A stretch of DNA of 20,531 nt from a virus. This document shows positions 1 through 7,790 of the stretch, piece by piece. The position numbers were made by a program, and so were the translations under genes. How positions within the stretch are numbered: the stretch's first letter is position 1; every line of letters begins with the position of its first letter. The notes under the pieces were generated by a model. The model searched no databases. It saw only the letters and a program-made list of their open reading frames with translations, and was not told the origin of the DNA. The DNA is taken from positions 1 through 20,531 of the IMG/VR virus record IMGVR_UViG_3300031566_000464, one strand, 5' to 3'.

Positions 1-374
1 GCAATTACTTTTTCTTGTGCTGTTAAAAAATAGTTGCCGTCACTGGATTGTAATTGCGTGCCGAGTGGTATTGCGGCACCTAGCGTGCCTGTAACTGTAA
101 TGTTTCCTGTCGATTGTGTTGCAGCATTGCGGTAAATACCTTTAAATGAAGCCCATCTGTCCGCAAACTCGCCTGTCGCTGTATCTGGGAATAATTGTTT
201 TTGCAACTCTTGAACTGTTTTATTTGTATCGTAAATCGCGCCTGAATACCCAATCGCAAGCGCTAAAAGATATGAGTTGCGTAAAAAAGGCTCGCTTTCG
301 GGCAGCGCAGCTTGGATGTCCGTGCTAACGCGGTCTACAATTTCTTGTCTATTTTCTGGGTATAAAATTGGCAT
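1..374 (-). CDS. Baseplate J/gp47-like protein (3' part outside window)
   Basis: An open frame starts at the ATG at 374 and runs off the left edge, giving 124 residues without a stop. It opens MPILYPENRQEIVDRVSTDI and later contains a stretch around ATGEFADRWA, followed by GNITVTGTLGAAIPLGTQL. This is the typical N-terminus of the Mu gp47 / P2 baseplate J family, which forms the wedge part of the contractile-tail baseplate. It lies 6 bp after the gp46-like gene, the same order as in phage Mu (45, 46, 47). Full family members are about 350-400 residues, so roughly two thirds is missing. Family assignment is from pattern recognition and gene order. Confidence 0.85.
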   Translation of the reverse strand, partial: MPILYPENRQEIVDRVSTDIQAALPESEPFLRNSYLLALAIGYSGAIYDTNKTVQELQKQLFPDTATGEFADRWASFKGIYRNAATQSTGNITVTGTLGAAIPLGTQLQSSDGNYFLTAQEKVI

Positions 375-380
375 AATATT

Positions 381-824
381 TTAAAATGAGTTTGTATTTT
401 CCCACAAATCAAATGCAATGCTTAATGTTTTATTGGGGCTAATAACCAAGTCAGCTTCTACGCTAATACCATCCACGATAAAACTTGATTCTGATTTTAT
501 TTCTTTCACTAAAGTATCACTTATTAGCCACTGCAAGCAATCACTAGTGTATGTTTTTGCTAAATTTAAAGTCGTATTGTCTTTTCTCGCTTGTTCTAAC
601 AGCCAAAGCTTTGAACCTATTTCGTAATTATCATATTTTAATACTGTATTGCCCCACCACCCGCGCCGAAACTCTGGCGTTGGAATTTCACTTGCGGCCG
701 CCCTTTTTTCGCATAAAAAAGACAGAAGCAACGCTGTACCCAATCCATCAGTCAACGCAAAATCGCCGTCTAAAAAATCAAAATCGTAATAACCTTTTTC
801 TTTATTTAACAAAATGTCCGCCAT
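381..824 (-). CDS. Mu gp46-like baseplate protein
   Basis: This 147-residue protein matches the phage Mu gp46 family (P2 gpW/T4 gp25-like role), which links the baseplate hub and wedges and helps start sheath polymerisation. Recognisable features are the N-terminal DFDFLDGDFALTDGLGTALLLSFLCEKRA, split by the typical 'D-G-L-T' pattern, a central RRGWWGN segment, and a C-terminal beta-rich part ending near LSIAFDLWEN. The RGWWGN piece is characteristic of gp46 proteins. The start at 824 lies 1 bp after the stop of the gp45-like gene, so translation is probably coupled. Length is normal for the family. Confidence 0.85.
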   Translation of the reverse strand: MADILLNKEKGYYDFDFLDGDFALTDGLGTALLLSFLCEKRAAASEIPTPEFRRGWWGNTVLKYDNYEIGSKLWLLEQARKDNTTLNLAKTYTSDCLQWLISDTLVKEIKSESSFIVDGISVEADLVISPNKTLSIAFDLWENTNSF

Positions 825-825
825 C

Positions 826-1419
826 TTAATTACTCGTATTATGGATGCTACCCGTTGTTATTAAGCCCGTTTTGCCGTCTACTACAACCTCATCACCAAG
901 ACGTGCAATAGCCGCCCCTCCAGTGCCAAAATTAAATGTGCCGTTACCATTAAATATTCCGCTCGTACTAAAACCGAAAGAAAAACTTCCGCTTGTGAAA
1001 TTCATGGCAGGAGCTGTTACATTAAACGTTTGTGCCGTCATGTCTATATCTGTTACTGTACTGACAATTAATTTGCCTTTACAGGTTATTTCAATATCAC
1101 CATTTTCTAAAAATTTTATATAACTACCAGAGACAGGACTGCCAAAAATAACTTCCCCAGATTTTAAATTTTTAAATCTATCTTGTTGCGAATAAGGCAT
1201 AACCGCCAAATTGGCTTCGTTGCCGCATACGGTAAACGCTAATCCGATATTATCAACAGGCGCAACGGCGCTCATCCCATAGGGATAAATACATTCAGCC
1301 GCTGCAATCTTTGATAGATAAGTAACTTGGCAGTGAGAAATAGGTTTCTCATCTTTACTAATTGCCGTTATAACTACACGTTTTATATAGTTAGTTATTT
1401 TATTTGCTAAATGTTTCAT
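826..1419 (-). CDS. Mu gp45-like baseplate spike protein (gpV-like)
   Basis: A 197-residue protein of the Mu gp45 family, the trimeric spike at the tip of the tail tube that pierces the outer membrane. The N-terminal half (to about residue 110) is the OB-fold-like part, with a typical VDNIGLAFTVCGNEANLAV stretch and SGEVIFGSPVSGSYIKFLENGDIEI split around residues 85-112. The C-terminal third is rich in G, N, T, S and F with short beta repeats (FNGNGTFNFGTGGAAIARLGD), as expected for a spike beta-helix. The start ATG at 1419 overlaps the upstream stop in an ATGA motif, which supports coupled translation and this start. An outer-membrane-piercing spike fits a Gram-negative host. Confidence 0.87.
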   Translation of the reverse strand: MKHLANKITNYIKRVVITAISKDEKPISHCQVTYLSKIAAAECIYPYGMSAVAPVDNIGLAFTVCGNEANLAVMPYSQQDRFKNLKSGEVIFGSPVSGSYIKFLENGDIEITCKGKLIVSTVTDIDMTAQTFNVTAPAMNFTSGSFSFGFSTSGIFNGNGTFNFGTGGAAIARLGDEVVVDGKTGLITTGSIHNTSN

Positions 1420-2603
1420 ATGCCTTTATAAGGAGTTAGATTGCTTATAATTCCGCCGTTAACATCCTCTCCTGATGCTTTTTTCTTTTTGCGGTTTCTG
1501 TATTTTATGCCTTGCAATGTTTCTACAGAATAGCCTTCTTTGTCTATCAATTCTAATGTTGTCATGCTTCCTCCAGCAATTGAATAATTAAACTCAACGG
1601 ACTTAATCAATAATAATTGCTTTGGTATATTGCAGTAATCATCATTTACTAATATCAATTGGTTTGGCTGCCAAATTCGCGCAGGATCGTTTATCGGCGA
1701 AAAACCTTGAACTGTAACCGTATATTTAAATCCTGTCGCGCGGTTATAGTTTGCCTGCGATGTAGCGCGTTCTTGTAAATCAGCCTGACTGTTGTAAGAA
1801 TCATCATGTGTCATTAAATTAAAAACTCGCGTATGTCTTATCGCTTCGTCGTAAGCAGTAGCGGAAACCGAAACAATCTTGTCATTACTTATCGCGTGAA
1901 CATCTTCCACGATCCCGTTACTAACAACATTACTTTGTGATTTCATCGCGTATCTATAAAACCTTTTTGTATCATCATATATTGCCACGGCACTTAAAAT
2001 AACAGCTTGATAACCAGGACTTGACGTTAAAACAGTATTTAATCTTTCGTCGTCTTTTGGTGTGCGCGCTAATAAAATATTACCATCGCCATCGGACATC
2101 AACAAAACTTGTCTTTTTTTGGCAAATTTTTCAATAAACAAATATGCTGACTCGCCAATTTGTGCCGACATGTTATTTAATTCTGTGTTATCAAAAACAT
2201 CTAGTTTAGCATTACTATTAACGGCTATTTCATTTTCTAAGCCAAAATTCTTCAATACTTTTCTAATAATATTTTCTAAACTAATGCCCGCGCTAAAAGA
2301 CAATTCACTGCCAAGTGTGTTGTCTATAATGTCGCATGTTTTATCTCGACCCCCAATGGTTATTTGATGCTGTTTTGAATCATAATTGATGCCTATAGTT
2401 TCAACATATCCTGTAATAAAGGCTTTCCCGTTAACTAGCACCCTGCATTTACTTCTATTTTGTATTGGGAATTTTTGTAAATTATCCAACACTGAAATAT
2501 TAAAACTAAAGCTGCCGCTAATATGCTCCATGGATTTACTAGCCGTCGCACTAGTAAATCCACTATAAGGGACGCCATTTATTTCCAATGCAATGTCGTT
2601 CAT
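1416..2603 (-). CDS. Mu gpP (gp44)-like baseplate hub protein
   Basis: A 395-residue protein of the Mu P / gp44 family, related to P2 gpD and T4 gp27, which form the trimeric baseplate hub under the tail tube. The N-terminus (NDIALEINGVPYSGF) and the segment with GYVETIGINYDSKQHQITI and GGRDKTCDIIDNT are typical of the first barrel domain. A second region around residues 110-200 includes a long helix and LMSDGDGNILLAR. The C-terminus is basic (RNRKKKKASGED). It starts with ATGA overlapping the upstream stop and is followed by the gp45-like spike gene with the same overlap. Order N-P-45 equals that of Mu. Length is near the family norm. Confidence 0.87.
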   Translation of the reverse strand: MNDIALEINGVPYSGFTSATASKSMEHISGSFSFNISVLDNLQKFPIQNRSKCRVLVNGKAFITGYVETIGINYDSKQHQITIGGRDKTCDIIDNTLGSELSFSAGISLENIIRKVLKNFGLENEIAVNSNAKLDVFDNTELNNMSAQIGESAYLFIEKFAKKRQVLLMSDGDGNILLARTPKDDERLNTVLTSSPGYQAVILSAVAIYDDTKRFYRYAMKSQSNVVSNGIVEDVHAISNDKIVSVSATAYDEAIRHTRVFNLMTHDDSYNSQADLQERATSQANYNRATGFKYTVTVQGFSPINDPARIWQPNQLILVNDDYCNIPKQLLLIKSVEFNYSIAGGSMTTLELIDKEGYSVETLQGIKYRNRKKKKASGEDVNGGIISNLTPYKGI

Positions 2604-3790
2604 TGCGTTGCTTCCGTTAAAATTTTAATATCCCCGCTAATTTGAGTGACGTTATTTAAATCGTTTAGCGCTATTACCTCGTCTTCATTTTCAAAATCAG
2701 CATAATACCTATACAATAGAACAGATAAGGGCGTCACAGGCACGTTAACAGTAATGACTTTACTTACATTCACTTTTAATTGACTAAAAAATCTTTTCAC
2801 AGTGTTGCGTAACTTTTCTAATTGCCTCAAAATATCGATGTCAAGCACATTATTATTCATCAAATATTGGTACTTAGTCTCTAGATCGACTTCTTTTTCC
2901 ATAATTTGCAAATCGTCTAAATACGTTATTTGTAGCGCGTTAGAATATAACGTCATCAATAAAACTGTGTTCACATAACAATTCAAGATTTTTCTATTTA
3001 AAATTCTTTGGCTACGTTCCGCAGTCGTGTCTTTTATTATTATATCGTCGGCGCCAAAATAATATGCCGTAGAATTAAGTGCATAACTATCTTCAGCTGA
3101 TAACCCTAAATTATTATACGCATCTAACAAATCTACAATTGAAGCCGAAAAACTTGCACTATCTTGCAATGACACATATCGATTAACTTCAAAATCTGCG
3201 CTTTTCGATGTAAAATCGTTTAAAGCATTATCCTCGGTAGCTACAGCGCGCGTTGGTTGTAGCGAGCTATTTAATTTTTGGCTCTTACTCGAAGCATCTG
3301 CTATATTGTGTTTAAAACTAAGTGCAAATTTGGTAACGAAAAAAGCAGTTAAATAAGGGGCTATCTCATTAATAATACTATCGACAAAAGAACCGCCCGC
3401 ATCTCCAAACACAGGGAAAAGATTTTGTCTCGCCTCTTCAAATGTAATGCTAAAAACACACTCGCCTAAAGACGTTAAATTTTCTGTGACTGTATATGTT
3501 TTTACAGTGACAAGCACAAGCCCATATAAAGGATGCGTCAACACTCCTATTCCTTTCTTTTGCAATGCTAAGATAAAAACTTCTCGCAAAACTAAGTAAT
3601 CGTCATTACCAGTAATTATAGCGTCAACATCAAACGTTCTTAAATTTTCGCCCAAATCTTCTACGAAACGATATTGTTTGTTGGGGTATTCGAAAGTCTG
3701 CGTCTTTCTTCCGTAATGCATCGTGCTTGTATCCACAAGAAATGGCACCCCGTTAAAAGTTGCTGTAAATAGCTGGTTAAGTAATGCCAT
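2600..3790 (-). CDS. Mu gpN-like DNA circularisation / tail protein
   Basis: A 396-residue protein whose first about 120 residues match the DNA circularisation N-terminal domain (Mu gpN family). It has FNGVPFLVDTSTMHYGRK, then EYPNKQYRFVEDLGENLR, a TGNDDYLVLREVF stretch, and GIGVLTHPLYGLV followed by a strand and FSITFEEAR. The family name comes from an old Mu phenotype. Structurally these proteins are baseplate or tail-tip components, equivalent to the distal tail ring around the hub. The remainder is helical and poorly conserved. The start ATG shares one base with the tape measure stop (TGATG), so the two are translationally coupled. The downstream neighbour is the hub gene. Confidence 0.85.
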   Translation of the reverse strand: MALLNQLFTATFNGVPFLVDTSTMHYGRKTQTFEYPNKQYRFVEDLGENLRTFDVDAIITGNDDYLVLREVFILALQKKGIGVLTHPLYGLVLVTVKTYTVTENLTSLGECVFSITFEEARQNLFPVFGDAGGSFVDSIINEIAPYLTAFFVTKFALSFKHNIADASSKSQKLNSSLQPTRAVATEDNALNDFTSKSADFEVNRYVSLQDSASFSASIVDLLDAYNNLGLSAEDSYALNSTAYYFGADDIIIKDTTAERSQRILNRKILNCYVNTVLLMTLYSNALQITYLDDLQIMEKEVDLETKYQYLMNNNVLDIDILRQLEKLRNTVKRFFSQLKVNVSKVITVNVPVTPLSVLLYRYYADFENEDEVIALNDLNNVTQISGDIKILTEATQ

Positions 3791-5145
3791 CAGTAAGACC
3801 CCATGGTTGTTCTTCCTAATTCAGACTTAACAGCAAGTGGTATGCTCCCAACCATATTGCCCTCATGCATCAATCGAATTAAACTAGGAGCCGACACAAC
3901 GGAGCTTATTTGTTGTGCTCCAGCTGACGGGTTAAACCCTAATAAGCTTGCTCCTGAAGAAATAGTGCCTGGCTGCGCTGTCCCTGCAGATTCACCAAGC
4001 GCCGATAACGCCCCGCCCACAGTCTTCCACCCTACTTTCGTTTCTCCCCCTCCAAATTGTTTTAATGCGGTCAGCATGCTTTGATTAAATGATGAAAAGT
4101 CCACCCCTTTCGCGCCTTCCCACATCGCAAGCACTGCAAGGATTGGTCCTGAGGCTCTTGCCATTGCGCCAAAATAACCAGCTAAAAGACCAAAACCCCA
4201 AGTAATAGTTTTAAGAACTGATGCTATTGATATCAAAGCCGCCCCAATAAGTCCTATATTTACCGCCATTTTAAACACTTCTGGATTAGCTTCTAACCAA
4301 GCTTTTATTTTAGGCTCCAATTCAGCCAATCTATCCGCTATGCCTTTCATCCCGCCTTCAATGCCGTAAACTTTAAATAACGCATCGCCGAAGTCCGCCG
4401 CGATAAAACGTAAAGCATTATGCACTCGATCTGCAGACGTGCCTGTGGTCATTAACATTTTTCTATAAGATTCATAAAAATCGCTTCCCTTTTTTGTCAT
4501 ACTGTCAAGAACAGGTTCTATTAATTTAAAATCAAGCTTTTTTGATGTTAAATTATTCCATGCCTTATCGCTTAAATGATAATATTCTTTAAAAGCTTTA
4601 ACTAACGGGATGCCTTGTTGTGACATTCTAGCCATGAAACGCCCCTGCGCATATCCGACCGTTTTCATTCGGATAAGTCCTGATGCGATTTCAGTTATAT
4701 CTCTACCAGAACCCACCGCTAACACAGACATTTGCTTTAACTTTTCGTTTATTTTGTCCATCCCATAACCAGCCGCTAACAGTTTTGTTGCTGTCTGGTT
4801 TAATCCTTCAGGTGACAATCCTGTAGACAATGACATCTCTTTAACACTAGCCATAACCTTCGCCGCATTTTTAGCAGAACCTGCGACGGATTCTAACCTT
4901 ATTTGCATCGTTTTGAATTGCTCGGAATTTTTTAAGGCATAAGTAGCCGCAGCAGCCATTGGCAAAACCAATCCTTTGAATAAAATTTTACCCGTTTTTT
5001 GCACAGTGTCGCTAAACTTTTTAACGTTGTCGGCGCTCTTTTTCATTTGAACTTCAAACTTTTCCATAGAAGCGCTAATTTTTTTCACCGCAGGCGAAAA
5101 ATTATCAATCGCTTTGAAAATGTAGGCTAGATCATAAGTGCTCAT
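3790..5145 (-). CDS. Tail tape measure protein (short)
   Basis: A 451-residue protein in the position of Mu gp42. Residues 1-60 are Lys/Ser-rich coil (VKKISASMEKFEVQMKKSAD). Residues 60-260 carry the usual tape measure pattern, including SEQFKTMQIRLESVAGSAKN and a STGLSPEGLNQTATKLLAAG stretch. Residues about 290-345 hold hydrophobic segments likely to be membrane-active when released. The C-terminus is Gly/Ser-rich. It acts as the scaffold and ruler of the tail and is ejected during DNA entry. It is short: by the known rule of about 0.15 nm per residue, a tail near 70 nm is expected. The start overlaps the stop of the -1 frame of the chaperone gene as ATGA, a strong coupling signal. Confidence 0.88.
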   Translation of the reverse strand: MSTYDLAYIFKAIDNFSPAVKKISASMEKFEVQMKKSADNVKKFSDTVQKTGKILFKGLVLPMAAAATYALKNSEQFKTMQIRLESVAGSAKNAAKVMASVKEMSLSTGLSPEGLNQTATKLLAAGYGMDKINEKLKQMSVLAVGSGRDITEIASGLIRMKTVGYAQGRFMARMSQQGIPLVKAFKEYYHLSDKAWNNLTSKKLDFKLIEPVLDSMTKKGSDFYESYRKMLMTTGTSADRVHNALRFIAADFGDALFKVYGIEGGMKGIADRLAELEPKIKAWLEANPEVFKMAVNIGLIGAALISIASVLKTITWGFGLLAGYFGAMARASGPILAVLAMWEGAKGVDFSSFNQSMLTALKQFGGGETKVGWKTVGGALSALGESAGTAQPGTISSGASLLGFNPSAGAQQISSVVSAPSLIRLMHEGNMVGSIPLAVKSELGRTTMGSY

Positions 5146-5339
5146 CGATTAATCGCCTTTTTTTGCTCCGCAGTTGCTTCTTTATTTATTCGTTCTGCAT
5201 TACGTTTTAGATTAATAAATTCTACAATAGGCATTTCTTGAAAATCTTTATATGTAACAGCACCTTTATAAAAAACCATCAAATTTGAAGCTAAAAAATT
5301 TAGTTCTTCTTCTTTGATTGCAACATAATTGATGGTAAT
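5142..5339 (-). CDS. -1 frameshift extension of tail assembly chaperone (GT-type)
   Basis: In the -1 frame relative to the chaperone gene, an ORF of 65 codons without its own good start runs from the slippery site to a TGA at 5144-5142. Its sequence starts ITINYVAIKEEELNFLASNL and includes MVFYKGAVTYKDFQEMP and a basic helix LKRNAERINKEATAEQKK. The product, about 209 residues in total, would be 144 residues of the zero frame followed by these 65. Contractile and lambda-like phages make such an extended chaperone (lambda G/GT; Mu 41/41') to recruit the tape measure during tail assembly. The stop overlaps the tape measure ATG as ATGA, which strongly suggests that this frame is translated. The frameshift itself is inferred. 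Confidence 0.85.
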   Translation of the reverse strand: MTINYVAIKEEELNFLASNLMVFYKGAVTYKDFQEMPIVEFINLKRNAERINKEATAEQKKAINR

Positions 5340-5770
5340 AAAAAATTTGCGATATAATCTCCAAGCAATCGCAATGTTTCACGTGAATCTAAAGCGTTAA
5401 ACAAGTCTAAAGTTAAAGCCTCCTTGCCGTCAATCAGACAAATATTATCAGACAAAATTAAATCCTGAAAGACCTCTACAAATTCCGCCATTTGCTCAGG
5501 TGCAAGCGAGCCTGAAATAAGCATATAAATGCTCGCGCCATCTATAATATCATCTTGCGACTCTACGTCTTTCTTTGACGTGTCTTCTTTGTAATTTTCT
5601 CTAGCTTTTATCAAAGACGACATTACCGTTGAGCTTAATTTACTAGATAAAGAAAGCAATCGAGTTGTTGGCGCTCGTAATAATAGCCGCTTTGCTTTAA
5701 TACCAGCCTTGCCGTCATGGGCATAAATCAAATCATCTTGCAAAATAAAATCAAACTCTTTTTTTAGCAT
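5300..5770 (-). CDS. Tail assembly chaperone (Mu gp41-like, G-type short form)
   Basis: A 156-residue protein between the tail tube and tape measure genes, where all long-tailed phages encode the tail assembly chaperone. It begins MLKKEFDFILQDDLIYAHDG and has a helical middle (LLSLSSKLSSTVMSSLIKAR), an acidic strand region, and DGKEALTLDLFNALDSRETL. I rely on position, length and the frameshift site in its last codons for the call, more than on a clear domain motif. Normal termination gives the short form. A slip at codon 144 gives the long form described separately. The chaperone is expected to coat the tape measure protein and not to enter the virion. Confidence 0.82.
   Translation of the reverse strand: MLKKEFDFILQDDLIYAHDGKAGIKAKRLLLRAPTTRLLSLSSKLSSTVMSSLIKARENYKEDTSKKDVESQDDIIDGASIYMLISGSLAPEQMAEFVEVFQDLILSDNICLIDGKEALTLDLFNALDSRETLRLLGDYIANFLLPSIMLQSKKKN
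5339..5345 (-). promoter_or_regulatory. Slippery heptamer for -1 frameshift (U UUU UUA)
   Basis: The minus strand reads T TTT TTA in phase with the chaperone codons (AAT TTT TTA), a perfect X XXY YYZ heptamer. It is identical to the HIV-1 gag-pol slip site. It is preceded directly by A AAT TTT, another permitted slip heptamer. A GGAG at 5362-5359 lies 13 nt upstream, similar to the internal Shine-Dalgarno that stimulates the dnaX frameshift in E. coli. I did not establish a downstream hairpin or pseudoknot. Confidence 0.85.
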
Positions 5771-5791
5771 TTTTATTTTCCGATTAAAAAA

Positions 5792-6178
5792 TTAAACTAA
5801 CGAATCGCATTGGAACTCAACACTTATCATGCCATCAATGCCAGTCTCGACTTCGTATTTGTTCACAATTCCTGCATCTGAACCATACCTAGTAAATTCC
5901 GCATCTGTGATACTTATGGCGTTATCAAAGTCATTGTTGACCCAAGTGCGTGCCAATTCAACATTTGCAACAGTGTTAAGTAATTGAAATTTAACCTCTG
6001 AAAACTGCGTTGTCACGTCTATCGACGACACCCTCTGCATAGAACCTCCGCCGCCCGTTTGAGTCCTAACTTTTTTTTCTGGCGTTCCTTCTGTAAAAGT
6101 TAGTGATCCCGCAATGTATGGGACTAAAACATTATTTATCATTAAAAATGGAGTGGACAAACTTTTTATATTAGTCAT
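5792..6178 (-). CDS. Tail tube protein (Mu gpM-like)
   Basis: A 128-residue protein directly after the sheath gene, matching the Mu M (gp40) tail tube family in length and pattern. It has an N-terminal strand with SLTFTEGTPEKKVRTQTGGG, a beta-rich core (DVTTQFSEVKFQLLNTVANV), and a C-terminal strand ending GMISVEFQCDSLV. It forms the inner tube through which DNA passes. A strong ribosome binding site (AAAGAGGT) lies about 8 nt before the ATG, in keeping with the high copy number of the protein. Confidence 0.88.
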   Translation of the reverse strand: MTNIKSLSTPFLMINNVLVPYIAGSLTFTEGTPEKKVRTQTGGGGSMQRVSSIDVTTQFSEVKFQLLNTVANVELARTWVNNDFDNAISITDAEFTRYGSDAGIVNKYEVETGIDGMISVEFQCDSLV

Positions 6179-6198
6179 CGTAAAACCTCTTTTTATTA

Positions 6199-7776
6199 TT
6201 AACTATTTGCAGAAAATGAGACTTGCATAGTCATTATAATTGTTCGTAATTGCGTAACTATTGGCAACAACATAGTTACGGTTGCCTTACCTAAATCCAA
6301 ATCTAATACAACAGATAAATTTTGTTTAAAATAAGTTAACCAATCTGTGCCTGTCTCTTCATCTTTGCCGACTCTAACAAGCGCCATAGTTCCTAAGTCG
6401 TTATATAAGCCTGTTAAAAAAGATTTGATTATTTGATCGTTCGCCATGTTGTACCCCAATACCACATCGCCGCTTGTTAAACGACTTTGAGAAAATCTTT
6501 CTCTTAAGTTATCGTAAAAATATTCCCTACAGGTCACTTCTGTGTCGACGTATTCTAAATATTTAAAGCTGATATCTGGGTCACCCGCACCGTCTGTCTT
6601 ATACGTAGTAACTGTTGTGCCTAAAATAATTTGATTATTTGCAATATTATTGCCAAGTGTTGCAGCCCCAGCTGCAACTAAACTAGCTAACTCCGAGTCA
6701 ATAAAATTTTTACCTGTTTCTTCTAAGGGGAGCGTTGGTATAATAGTGTTGAAATAAGGCAAACTTGCAATATGCATACCACCGAATGCGTCTTTAGCGC
6801 CATAAGTAGCTGAAACATATTGACCGATATTCACATCGGGAGTCAATCGTAACGCACGAATTGCCGCAACTTTTGCGGCAATAATCGTATTAATCTCAAA
6901 AATACCTGATCCCGCATAAAACGCTAACGGAGTCGCGATTTGTTTATTCGCTATAATGACAATACTTTGGGAATTATCTGCGTTTGCTGCTATTGCAATA
7001 TTTGTTGCTGTGTCGGTCATGCAACTAACGCCCACTCCGTCAAGAATTTTATTATCAGAATTAAATCTGGCGTCTAAAAATGTTTTAGCAGTAGATTTCA
7101 CATATGAAGGGTAAACAAGCGTTTGGTATCTTGTATCGCCAATCACGTCGAACAAAGTCGTTAGCGCTGGATCGGTTGCGCCACCTGTCATTCCTGTTAC
7201 TGTATAAGTAATTCCCGCGGCAGACCCAGAAACTAAAATACCAATGAAATTACCTTCCGTTCCTTTATGTACGGCAGTTAACGCTACATCGCCAGTCGTA
7301 TTAATCGCTGTAACGGGCGATGTAGTATCTGCTGTAATTGCAGCGGCGAGTAAAATTCCAAGCGCGTCAGCAGTCATTGTATTTGTAACACTTAACTCAT
7401 ATACATGCCGCAAGGTTGCTAGTGTTCCTTTTGATCCGACTGAAACTGTTATTGTGCCTGCCGCTGACGCTGTACCAGTAAATGTAACTGCTCCCACCGC
7501 CTCGCTTCCTGCTCCGTTATCTGAAAGAGGAATTGCGTCAACGCGTGAAATTTTATTGTGATACTTAGCTGCTCTAATCATCGTAGCTAACATCGAATTC
7601 TTGCCAAATAAAGCATCTTGCTCGTTCGTATTGTCTATATTTTCATAAAGAACGCCCGACGTTGCAGTTCCTACAGCAGTCATTTGTCCAATAAATAAAA
7701 GTTTTTGCTGATCATTTTGCACACGTTGTTGCGCAGATGCTAAACTGATAGAAATAGTTGGTAATCTAATAGTCAT
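6199..7776 (-). CDS. Tail sheath protein (Mu gpL-like)
   Basis: A 525-residue contractile tail sheath protein of the Mu L (gp39) type. Signs are the N-terminal QNDQQKLLFIGQMTAVGTA region, an IRAAKYHNKISRVDAIPL segment, an inserted Ala/Thr/Gly-rich beta domain at about residues 85-200 that probably faces outward, and a conserved C-terminal region. That region includes LEYVDTEVTCREYFYDNLRE, followed by a stretch with DLDLGKATVTMLLPIVTQLR near the end. The C-terminus interlocks with neighbouring subunits and the tube. A GAGGT ribosome binding site lies 11 nt upstream of the ATG. Its presence makes the phage a myovirus. Length is close to Mu gpL (495). Confidence 0.92.
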   Translation of the reverse strand: MTIRLPTISISLASAQQRVQNDQQKLLFIGQMTAVGTATSGVLYENIDNTNEQDALFGKNSMLATMIRAAKYHNKISRVDAIPLSDNGAGSEAVGAVTFTGTASAAGTITVSVGSKGTLATLRHVYELSVTNTMTADALGILLAAAITADTTSPVTAINTTGDVALTAVHKGTEGNFIGILVSGSAAGITYTVTGMTGGATDPALTTLFDVIGDTRYQTLVYPSYVKSTAKTFLDARFNSDNKILDGVGVSCMTDTATNIAIAANADNSQSIVIIANKQIATPLAFYAGSGIFEINTIIAAKVAAIRALRLTPDVNIGQYVSATYGAKDAFGGMHIASLPYFNTIIPTLPLEETGKNFIDSELASLVAAGAATLGNNIANNQIILGTTVTTYKTDGAGDPDISFKYLEYVDTEVTCREYFYDNLRERFSQSRLTSGDVVLGYNMANDQIIKSFLTGLYNDLGTMALVRVGKDEETGTDWLTYFKQNLSVVLDLDLGKATVTMLLPIVTQLRTIIMTMQVSFSANS

Positions 7777-7790
7777 AATGTGTAACCTCG

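Noticed and set aside
146-328. Plus-strand ORF of 60 codons at the left edge
   Set aside because: The minus strand here codes for the clear gp47/baseplate J N-terminus, which explains the open frame.
2062-2367. Plus-strand ORF of 101 codons, and similar ones at 845-1123, 7244-7561 and 11848-12141
   Set aside because: They lie entirely or almost entirely opposite well-recognised structural genes, have no ribosome binding site of note and no family resemblance; they mirror codon bias of the real genes.
5142-5299. A separate small gene between chaperone and tape measure
   Set aside because: The frame has no ribosome binding site or suitable early start codon and continues upstream into the slippery site, so a frameshift extension explains it better.
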